Part shown: one piece after another, positions 55,133 through 64,000 of the stretch
Layout of the letters: each line of letters opens with the position of its first letter
How positions within the stretch are numbered: the stretch's first letter is position 1
Source of the DNA: Microbacterium sp. H83
GTDB taxonomy: Bacteria > Actinomycetota > Actinomycetes > Actinomycetales > Microbacteriaceae
Assembly (NCBI RefSeq): GCF_001650405.1
Contig: NZ_LWCU01000001.1
Coordinates: 26,310-90,309 of the forward strand
Length of the DNA: 64,000 nucleotides
Direction: 5' to 3'
Translations under genes and position numbers: made by a program
The notes under the pieces: model-generated
What the model saw: only the letters and a program-made list of their open reading frames with translations
What the model was told of the DNA's origin: nothing
Databases searched by the model: none

Positions 55133-56683
55133 TCAGTGCGTGGGGGCCTTGCGCAGTGTGACGGCGGCGACCACTCCCGCCACGACGACGAGGCCCGCAC
55201 CGATCAGCGAGGTCACGAGCACACCGGAGCCGAAGGCGGCGGCCGCCGCCTCCCACAGCGCCGCGCCCTGCTCGGCGGGCAGCGCCTCCGCCGCCGTGTA
55301 GGCCCCGGCGAGCGTCTCCTCCGCCGACCTCGCCGCCCCCGAGGGGATGCCGGCGGGGATGACGAGCGCCCCGCGGTAGAAGGCCGTGATGATCCCGCCC
55401 AGGACGGCGGTTCCCAGCACGGCCCCGAGCTCGTACGCGGTCTCGGACACGGCGCTGGCCGCCCCGGCCTTCGCGGCGGGAGCGCTCGACAGGATCAGCT
55501 CGTTGGAGATCGTCTCGGCGGCGCCGATGCCGATCCCGAGCACCACGAACGCGATGATCAGAGGAGTCACGCCGTGATCGGAGGTCGTGAACGCGACCAG
55601 CAGGTACCCCGCCACGGAGAACACCAGCGCAGACGGCACCAGCACGTGCGGCGGCACGCGGCGCGAGATCGGCACTACGGACAGTCCCGCGACGATCATG
55701 ATCGCCATGCCGGGGACGAGGGCTGCTCCCGCCAGCATCGGAGACAGCCCGAGCACGAGCTGCAGGTGCTGCGACACGAAGTAGAGGAAGCCCACGAGGG
55801 CGACGACGCTGAGGAGGTTGACCAGGATCGCACCGGAGAAGGAACCGCGACGGAAGAGCGCCATGTCGAGCATGGGCTCCTCGGCCCGCAGCTGACGGCG
55901 CACGAACAGCCAGCCCATCGCGATCCCGAGAAGCGCCCAGGCACCGGCGACGACCGACGGGCCGTCGACCGCGAACGACTTGATGGCGTAGACCACGGGG
56001 ATCATCGCGGCCATCGAGAGCGCGATGCTGAGCGGATCGATGCGTCCGGGATTCGGATCCCGGCTCTCCGGCACGAGGAAGGGCGCGGCGAGGAGCAGCG
56101 GGATGAGCACGGGGACCGCGATGAGGAAGACGGAGCCCCAGGCGAAGTGCTCCAGGAGGAACCCGCCCACGATCGGGCCCAGCGCGGATCCCGCCGAGAA
56201 CGCCGACGCCCACACGGCGATCGCGAGACGCCTCTGGTCGCGGTTCTGGAAGATCGAGCGCAGCAGGGACAGCGTCGACGGCATCAGCATCGCGCCGAAG
56301 AATCCGAGCAGCGCCCTGGCCGCGATGAGCAGCCCCGCGGTGGGGGCGAACGCCGCCAGCGCCGAGACGATCGCGAAGCCGGTCGCGCCGATCAGCAGCA
56401 TCCGTCGTCGCCCGAAGCGATCGCCGAGCGTGCCCATGGTCACCAGCAGTCCCGCGAGCACGAGCGGGTACACGTCGATGATCCAGAGCTGCTCCGCGCC
56501 GGTGGGCGCCAGAGCGATGGAGATCTCGGGCAGAGCGAAGCTGAGGACGGTGTTGTCGACGGAGACGAGCAGCACGGGGAGCATCAGCACGACCAGCGCC
56601 GCCCAGCCGCGCCAGCCCACCCGCGGAGCCTGCGTGCTCTCGGGCGTGTGGGTCGGGATGGACGCCGTGCGCGTCATGTGCAC
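55133..56683 (-). CDS. DHA2-type MFS multidrug efflux transporter
   Basis: The 516-aa protein has about fourteen hydrophobic segments, the EmrB/QacA layout. The first loop motif is visible as [18 protein letters not shown]. An acidic residue in the first helix region ([17 protein letters not shown]) matches the DHA2 substrate-binding pattern, and [24 protein letters not shown] is the antiporter motif C region. It probably exports drugs or cationic compounds. It diverges from a TetR regulator, with an inverted repeat between them. Confidence 0.92.
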   Translation of the reverse strand: MHMTRTASIPTHTPESTQAPRVGWRGWAALVVLMLPVLLVSVDNTVLSFALPEISIALAPTGAEQLWIIDVYPLVLAGLLVTMGTLGDRFGRRRMLLIGATGFAIVSALAAFAPTAGLLIAARALLGFFGAMLMPSTLSLLRSIFQNRDQRRLAIAVWASAFSAGSALGPIVGGFLLEHFAWGSVFLIAVPVLIPLLLAAPFLVPESRDPNPGRIDPLSIALSMAAMIPVVYAIKSFAVDGPSVVAGAWALLGIAMGWLFVRRQLRAEEPMLDMALFRRGSFSGAILVNLLSVVALVGFLYFVSQHLQLVLGLSPMLAGAALVPGMAIMIVAGLSVVPISRRVPPHVLVPSALVFSVAGYLLVAFTTSDHGVTPLIIAFVVLGIGIGAAETISNELILSSAPAAKAGAASAVSETAYELGAVLGTAVLGGIITAFYRGALVIPAGIPSGAARSAEETLAGAYTAAEALPAEQGAALWEAAAAAFGSGVLVTSLIGAGLVVVAGVVAAVTLRKAPTH

Positions 56684-56702
56684 CTCTCAGATATGGTTCT
56701 CG

Positions 56703-56732
56703 GTTACTTAACCGTCCGGCTGGTATAGTAAC
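56703..56732. promoter_or_regulatory. Inverted repeat, probable operator of the divergent TetR regulator
   Basis: GTTACTTAACC (56703-56713) and GGTATAGTAAC (56722-56732) match at 9 of 11 positions as an inverted repeat with an 8-bp spacer. TATAGT in the right arm is a good plus-strand -10. A TetR dimer pair bound here would block both the efflux gene and tetR. Confidence 0.65.
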
Positions 56733-56791
56733 ACGATCGACATCGCCGAGAGATACGGTGAACTCACCCCGTCACCGCAGCAGAGGACCCC

Positions 56792-57337
56792 ATGCCCCGA
56801 CCTCCCTTGGCCCGAGAGCGCGTGCTCGACGCCTTCGAGGCGATCGTCATCGCCGACGGAGAACGTGCAGCGACGCTGGACGCGACCGCCAAGGCGGCAG
56901 GAGTCTCGAAGGGCGGGCTGCTCTACCACTTCGGCTCGAAGGAGGACCTCGTCGCCGGTCTCCTCGAACGACTCGACGCGCTGACGACTCTCGACCTCGC
57001 GCAGATGGCGTCGCACGACGAGGGCCCGCTGGCGTACTACGTGCGGACGTCCGTGATGGAGGACGAAGCGCTCGACCGCGCGCTGGTCGCGACGTCCCGA
57101 CTCGCGCAGGGCGGTTCCGGTCCTGCCGGAGACGCGCTCCGCAGCGTTCGCCACCGGTGGGAGGAGATGATCCGACCGCACGTGCGGGATCAGGCATCCC
57201 TCGACCTCGTCATGCTCGTGAGCGATGGCCTCTACTTCAACAACTCGCTGGACGTGAACGGAGACGAGCGTCTCGTCCCCCACGGTTCGGCGCTCGACGA
57301 CCTGCTCGCGCTCGTGCTGCGGGCGACCGCGATCTGA
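56792..57337 (+). CDS. TetR-family transcriptional regulator of the efflux gene
   Basis: The 181-aa protein has the TetR helix-turn-helix at about residues 7-49 (RVLDAFEAIVIADGERAATLDATAKAAGVSKGGLLYHFGSKEDLV). Its C-terminal effector domain is of the type often paired with DHA2 pumps. It diverges from the DHA2 transporter and is the likely repressor. The start is ATG 56792; a distinct Shine-Dalgarno is weak. A strong terminator follows the stop. Confidence 0.92.
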   Translation: MPRPPLARERVLDAFEAIVIADGERAATLDATAKAAGVSKGGLLYHFGSKEDLVAGLLERLDALTTLDLAQMASHDEGPLAYYVRTSVMEDEALDRALVATSRLAQGGSGPAGDALRSVRHRWEEMIRPHVRDQASLDLVMLVSDGLYFNNSLDVNGDERLVPHGSALDDLLALVLRATAI

Positions 57338-57358
57338 CGCTCGGGCTCCCCCGCGCGC

Positions 57359-57397
57359 ACGAAGGGAGGGCGACCGAGCAGGTCGCCCTCCCTTCGT
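57359..57397. terminator. Bidirectional terminator between tetR and serA
   Basis: ACGAAGGGAGGGCGACC (57359-57375) and GGTCGCCCTCCCTTCGT (57381-57397) form a perfect 17-bp stem with a five-base loop. It lies between two convergent genes and can stop both. Confidence 0.85.
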
Positions 57398-57421
57398 GGT
57401 CGGGATGTCGTGGCCGGCGCT

Positions 57422-59026
57422 TCAGACCTCGGTGATCTCGATCTGACGGAAGAGGTCGGCCTCGATCGCCGCGCTCACGTCCTCGAGCAGCTCGTCGGAG
57501 ACCGGCGAGTCGAGGGTCAGGACGCTGAGCGCCTGGTCCCCGGCCGCGCGACGCGCGATCTGCATGCCCGCGATGTTGATGCCCGCCTCGCCGAACTTCT
57601 GCCCGTAGACCGCGACGATGCCGGGGCGGTCGGTGTAGAGCATGACGACGTGGTGCTTCTCGATCGGCAGCTCGAGCGCGTGGTCGTTGATGCCCACGAG
57701 CTTCTCGGCCTGCTTCGGACCGGTCAGCGTGCCGGAGACCGACAGCTGCGAGCCGTCGGACAGAGCGCCCGTCAGGGTGATGACGTTGCGGTACTCGTCG
57801 CTGACGTCGTCCTTCAGCAGGCGCACGGCGATGCCGCGCTGCTCGGCGAGCAGCGGTGCGTTCACATACGACACGGTCTCGCTGACGATGTTCGTGAACA
57901 CGCCCTTCAGAGCCGCGAGCTTGAGGACGCTCACGTCGTAGTCATTCAGCTCGCCGTGCACCTCGACGTCGAGGCTCGTGAGCGGCGATGTCGCCAGCGA
58001 CGCGAAGATCTGGCCGAGCTTCTCGACGAGCGAGATGCCGGGGCGCACGTACGGGTCGATCACACCGCCGGCGACGTTCACGGCATCCGGCACGAGGTCG
58101 CCGCCGAGCGCGAGGCGCACCGACTTCGCGACGGACACGCCGGCCTTCTCCTGCGCCTCCTCCGTGCTCGCACCCAGGTGCGGGGTGACGACGACGTTCG
58201 GGAGGTCGAGGAGCGGGCGCGCGCTGCCGCCCTCGGCGGGCGGCTCGGAGGTGAACACGTCGAGACCGGCACCGGCGATCTCGCCCGCGACGAGCGCCTC
58301 GTGCAGGGCCTCCTCGTCGATCAGTCCGCCGCGGGCGACGTTGACGACGAAGGCGGTCGGCTTCATGGCCGCGAACTGCTCGGCGCCGATCATCCCGGTC
58401 GTCTCCGGCGTCTTGGGCATGTGGATGGTGAGGAAGTCGGCTTCGGCGACGAGCTCGTCGAGCGAGAGGAGCTGCACTCCGAGCTGCTGGGCGCGGGCGG
58501 ACGTCACGTAGGGGTCGTAGGCGACCACGCGCATGTCGAACGCGGCGAGACGCGCGGCGACGAGGGCCCCGATGCGACCGAGGCCCACGATGCCGACAGT
58601 CTTCTCGAAGAGCTCGGCGCCGGTGAACGAGCTGCGCTTCCACTGCCCGGCGGCGAGCGACGCGTGTGCGGCCGGGATGCGGCGCGCGAGGCTGAGGATG
58701 TGTCCGACTGTCAGCTCGGCAGCGGAGACGATGTTGGAGGTCGGGGCGTTCACGACCATGACGCCCGCAGCCGTGGCGGCCTTGATGTCGACGTTGTCGA
58801 GTCCGACGCCCGCGCGGGCGACGACCTTCAGCTTCGGCGCGTGCGTCAGCGCCTCCTCGTCGATGCGCGTCGCCGAGCGGATGAGCACCGCGTCGGCGTC
58901 CGCGAGCGCCGCGAACAGCGCCTCGCGGTCGGTGCCGTCGACGTCGCGGACGTCGAAGTCGGGGCCGAGGGCCTCGATCGTGGCGGGAGACAGAACTTCG
59001 GCGATGAGCACGACGGGCTTCGGCAC
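57422..59026 (-). CDS. serA: D-3-phosphoglycerate dehydrogenase
   Basis: SerA oxidises 3-phosphoglycerate to 3-phosphohydroxypyruvate, the entry to serine, glycine and cysteine synthesis. The 534-aa product is the long actinobacterial form. The substrate-binding half comes first, then the NAD motif in VGIVGLGRIGALVAARL. HMPKTPETTGMIG and the catalytic His-containing loop (PNVVVTPHLGASTEEAQ) follow. An intervening domain and a C-terminal ACT domain (GINDHALELPIEKHHVVMLYTDRPGIVAVYG) for serine feedback complete it. The start GTG 59026 has GAAGGA upstream. Confidence 0.95.
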   Translation of the reverse strand: MPKPVVLIAEVLSPATIEALGPDFDVRDVDGTDREALFAALADADAVLIRSATRIDEEALTHAPKLKVVARAGVGLDNVDIKAATAAGVMVVNAPTSNIVSAAELTVGHILSLARRIPAAHASLAAGQWKRSSFTGAELFEKTVGIVGLGRIGALVAARLAAFDMRVVAYDPYVTSARAQQLGVQLLSLDELVAEADFLTIHMPKTPETTGMIGAEQFAAMKPTAFVVNVARGGLIDEEALHEALVAGEIAGAGLDVFTSEPPAEGGSARPLLDLPNVVVTPHLGASTEEAQEKAGVSVAKSVRLALGGDLVPDAVNVAGGVIDPYVRPGISLVEKLGQIFASLATSPLTSLDVEVHGELNDYDVSVLKLAALKGVFTNIVSETVSYVNAPLLAEQRGIAVRLLKDDVSDEYRNVITLTGALSDGSQLSVSGTLTGPKQAEKLVGINDHALELPIEKHHVVMLYTDRPGIVAVYGQKFGEAGINIAGMQIARRAAGDQALSVLTLDSPVSDELLEDVSAAIEADLFRQIEITEV

Positions 59027-59167
59027 AGTGGATCCTTCGGGGCAGCGCGACAGGCGGGAGGGGCCGATGCGCCGCACACCATGGGGGCGCGATCACCTCA
59101 ACTGTACCCGAGCGCTCCCGCTGCCCCGTCCCGTGTGACGGGCTCCGGCGTCGGGCGCTCGCGACCG

Positions 59168-59503
59168 TCAGCCGGTCGAGAGCGTCAGGCTGTAGGCGAT
59201 CAGGCTCAGCCAGAAGACCGCGACGATGCCCAGCCCCGCCAGCAGCACGAGCACGAGTTCCCCCACTCCACGCCGCCGCCCGACCAGGGCGGCGAACACG
59301 AAGACGATGGCCGGGAACACCACGCCGAACCCCATGGTCACCCACCCCGCGCCGTCGAGTCCGCCGCGAGCGAGCGTGATCAGATGCGCCACGGCGTTCC
59401 ACACCGCATACGCGTAGAAGAGGCCGGCGAGTCCGAGCACGAGAGCGCGGAGCCAGCGGGGCGAACGAGCGGATGCCTCGGTCTGCGGCGTCGTCGCGGT
59501 CAT
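59168..59503 (-). CDS. Small integral membrane protein, 111 aa
   Basis: The protein has a Thr/Ser/Arg-rich N-terminus (MTATTPQTEASARSPRW) and about three membrane helices (ALVLGLAGLFYAYAVWNAV, GFGVVFPAIVFVFAALVG, GELVLVLLAGLGIVAVFWLSLIA). I do not recognise a family. Its ATG overlaps the stop of the preceding membrane-protein gene by four bases, so the two are co-translated and may form a complex. Confidence 0.75.
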   Translation of the reverse strand: MTATTPQTEASARSPRWLRALVLGLAGLFYAYAVWNAVAHLITLARGGLDGAGWVTMGFGVVFPAIVFVFAALVGRRRGVGELVLVLLAGLGIVAVFWLSLIAYSLTLSTG

Positions 59504-59997
59504 GCGCCGACCACCCCGACCGTGACGAAGGGCCATGGCACGAGCAGCACGACGCCCAACAGCAGGGCGCCCACCCTGACCCAGCTCGCTCGGCCGCGTG
59601 TCAGCACCCAGCTCGTGAGGAACCAGAGTGCAGGGGCGGCGACGGCGAGAACGAACCAGGGAAGGAACATCGCGTCTGCGACGAAGAAGTTCGCGAGGGG
59701 CTTGAGGCGGAGCCCGCCGACCACCCATCCGATGCTGTACAGCAGATAGATGCCGCCGACGACGCCGAGCGTCAGGAGCACCGCAGTGCTGAGAGGTGCG
59801 CGCTCGTCCTGATCCTCCTCGTCATGAGGGGTCGTGGATGCAGACGCACCGCCTCGCACGACCCGATCCTCACGCTCGGGAAGCTGCTCCGCGTTCGCGG
59901 AGGTGCCTGTCCGCGGCGCCCGCTTCGGTTCGCGCCGTGGCGCCGGAGCGCCCTCGTCACCGTCCCAGTTCAGGGCGTCGTCGGAATCGGAAGTCAT
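59500..59997 (-). CDS. Membrane protein with acidic N-terminus, 165 aa
   Basis: The first 75 or so residues are hydrophilic and charged (TSDSDDALNWDGDEGAPAPRREPKRAPR). Three hydrophobic segments follow (LSTAVLLTLGVVGGIYLLYSIGWVV, FLPWFVLAVAAPALWFLTSWVL, VGALLLGVVLLVPWPFVTVGVV). I know similar proteins only as uncharacterised actinobacterial membrane proteins. TACGCT lies six bases before ATG 59997 (leaderless). The gene is coupled to the next by four bases and diverges from the 304-aa gene. Confidence 0.75.
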   Translation of the reverse strand: MTSDSDDALNWDGDEGAPAPRREPKRAPRTGTSANAEQLPEREDRVVRGGASASTTPHDEEDQDERAPLSTAVLLTLGVVGGIYLLYSIGWVVGGLRLKPLANFFVADAMFLPWFVLAVAAPALWFLTSWVLTRGRASWVRVGALLLGVVLLVPWPFVTVGVVGA

Positions 59998-60073
59998 GTC
60001 TCCAGCGTAGGACACGGCGTCCACTATGCTCGGGGCATCCGGGCCGCTGGTGCCCGCAGCACGAGGGGGCACC

Positions 60074-60988
60074 GTGGCCGAGAAGGACACCACCGACGCG
60101 ACCGCGGCCGAGCCGCAAGCAGGCTGGACGCCGACGGCGAAGGCGAAGTCGACGGCGACGACGTTCCGCTGGATCGCGGCCGTGCTCTGGGCCGTCGCGA
60201 TCGCCGCCGAGGCCGTCGGAATCTTCTGGCTCCTGCGTCAGCGCGAGTACATCGGAAAAGACGGGGCGCTCGTGCGCGATCCCGACACCGGACTCCTCCA
60301 GGAGCAGGGCGTCACCGCTCAGTTCCCGCAGTGGGCGTTCATCACCCTCCTCGTACTCCTCGTGGTGATCGCGGCTCTCTCGATCACCGGATCGGTGCTG
60401 TGGAAGAAGGCGAACCGCCTCGACCCCGCGCGCAGGTCCGAGACGGTGCGCTTCTTCGTGCAGAACCAGCTGGGTGCGATCATCGCGGTCGTCGCCTTCC
60501 TGCCGCTCGTCATCCTCATCTTCCTCAACAAGGACATGGACAAGGGCCAGAAGACGACCGCCGGCATCGTCGGCGTCGTGCTCGCCGCCCTCGCCGTCGT
60601 CATCGGCGTCGATTTCGACCCGCCGTCCGTCGAGCAGTACACCGCCGATCAGTCGGCGGTCATCCAGCTGCTCGGGAAGGACGAGGTCGTCTGGGTCGAC
60701 GGCGGCGCCGTGTACCACGTGTGCGAGGAGGTCTCCGACATCCAGACCGGCAGCGAGAAGCGGGTCGGGACCACCGCGGAGGCCGTCGAGGCGGGCAAGA
60801 TCCGTCTCACCCTGAAGTTCGCCTCGGAGCTCAACACCTGCGGACTCGCCGTGCCGGAGAACGCCGATGACATCGAGGACGCCCTGCGCGCGATCCAGGG
60901 CGGGCAGGTCGACACGCCCCTTCCCGCACCGGTCTGGGCGGACCCGACCGAGGCCCCGATCATCGTCGAGGATGCCGCCGCGGAGTGA
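60074..60988 (+). CDS. Hypothetical membrane protein, 304 aa
   Basis: The start is GTG 60074, with GAGGGGG upstream. The protein has an acidic N-terminus, four membrane helices at about residues 33-54, 87-110, 132-151 and 162-180, and a C-terminal soluble domain of about 125 residues. That domain has two cysteines (VCEEV, NTCGLAVP) that could form a disulfide if exported, and it ends PAPVWADPTEAPIIVEDAAAE. Function is unknown to me. It is followed by a strong terminator and converges on ilvC. Confidence 0.8.
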   Translation: MAEKDTTDATAAEPQAGWTPTAKAKSTATTFRWIAAVLWAVAIAAEAVGIFWLLRQREYIGKDGALVRDPDTGLLQEQGVTAQFPQWAFITLLVLLVVIAALSITGSVLWKKANRLDPARRSETVRFFVQNQLGAIIAVVAFLPLVILIFLNKDMDKGQKTTAGIVGVVLAALAVVIGVDFDPPSVEQYTADQSAVIQLLGKDEVVWVDGGAVYHVCEEVSDIQTGSEKRVGTTAEAVEAGKIRLTLKFASELNTCGLAVPENADDIEDALRAIQGGQVDTPLPAPVWADPTEAPIIVEDAAAE

Positions 60989-61018
60989 CTCCCCCGGCGA
61001 AGTGATCGTCGGTCGACG

Positions 61019-61055
61019 GAAGAAGGGCCCGGTGCATCGCACCGGGCCCTTCTTC
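61019..61055. terminator. Bidirectional terminator between the 304-aa gene and ilvC
   Basis: GAAGAAGGGCCCGGTGC (61019-61035) and GCACCGGGCCCTTCTTC (61039-61055) form a perfect 17-bp stem with a three-base loop. It ends the plus-strand gene and the minus-strand ilvBNC transcript. Confidence 0.88.
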
Positions 61056-61071
61056 GTTGACGGAGTCGACG

Positions 61072-64000
<2,929 letters not shown>

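Overview
The window is high-GC and densely coded, with little intergenic space. Many start codons sit 6-7 nt behind a TANNNT -10 hexamer, which is the leaderless arrangement typical of Actinobacteria. Gene order and protein sequences point to the Microbacteriaceae, most likely Microbacterium or a close relative. The supporting orders are trmD-rimM-khpA-rpsP, ffh, ftsY-smc, mutM-rnc-rpmF-yceD-coaD-recG, lipB-lipA, murA-plsC-gpsA-ddl-thiL and leuCD. This is core chromosome. I see no insertion sequence, prophage, integrase, CRISPR array or rRNA gene.

Layout. At 1-1490 (minus) is the ribosome-maturation operon rpsP-khpA-rimM-trmD, with trmD cut by the window edge. At 1694-2850 is a YbdK-type carboxylate-amine ligase broken by a one-base frameshift. 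At 2854-8023 is a glycerol module: a SorC-type regulator diverging from glpD-glpF-glpK, with a perfect 14-bp palindrome between them and a strong terminator after glpK. At 8093-9976 are a LysR regulator and a divergent EamA-type exporter. At 9983-18950 come SRP (ffh), a TetR regulator, lipoate biosynthesis (lipBA), the SRP receptor (ftsY) and the condensin smc. At 18951-22175 is an accessory cassette: a candidate 34-aa leader ORF with a near-perfect Shine-Dalgarno, a hairpin, a 92-aa unknown protein and two paralogous GNAT proteins. At 22178-33767 are repair, RNA and cell-envelope genes.

At 33831-38743, leuC-leuD are preceded by a leucine-containing leader peptide and a 10-bp inverted repeat. 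They diverge from a metY-like/flavin monooxygenase pair. At 38786-45197 are DUF427, a Lon-N-domain protein, TerC behind a probable yybP-ykoY manganese riboswitch, an ECF sigma factor with a DUF4349 membrane protein, an acyltransferase, tRNA-Glu(CUC) and an MBL-fold protein. At 45329-52763 are aminopeptidase N, a eukaryote-like topoisomerase IB, tRNA-Gln(CUG), gltX, an MFS transporter and an FAH-family hydrolase. At 52859-64000 lies amino-acid biosynthesis (ilvE, leuB, serA, ilvB-ilvN-ilvC), interrupted by a TetR/DHA2 drug-efflux pair and three small membrane proteins.

How the genes fit together. GlpF imports glycerol, GlpK phosphorylates it and GlpD oxidises glycerol-3-phosphate, while GpsA makes glycerol-3-phosphate for PlsC and phospholipid synthesis. 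Ffh and FtsY target membrane proteins. IlvB/IlvN/IlvC, LeuC/LeuD/LeuB and IlvE make up much of the branched-chain amino-acid pathway within 30 kb. The most interesting non-textbook elements are the leucine leader/attenuator, the leader ORF with the GNAT cassette, the riboswitch upstream of terC, and the uniform leaderless promoter spacing.
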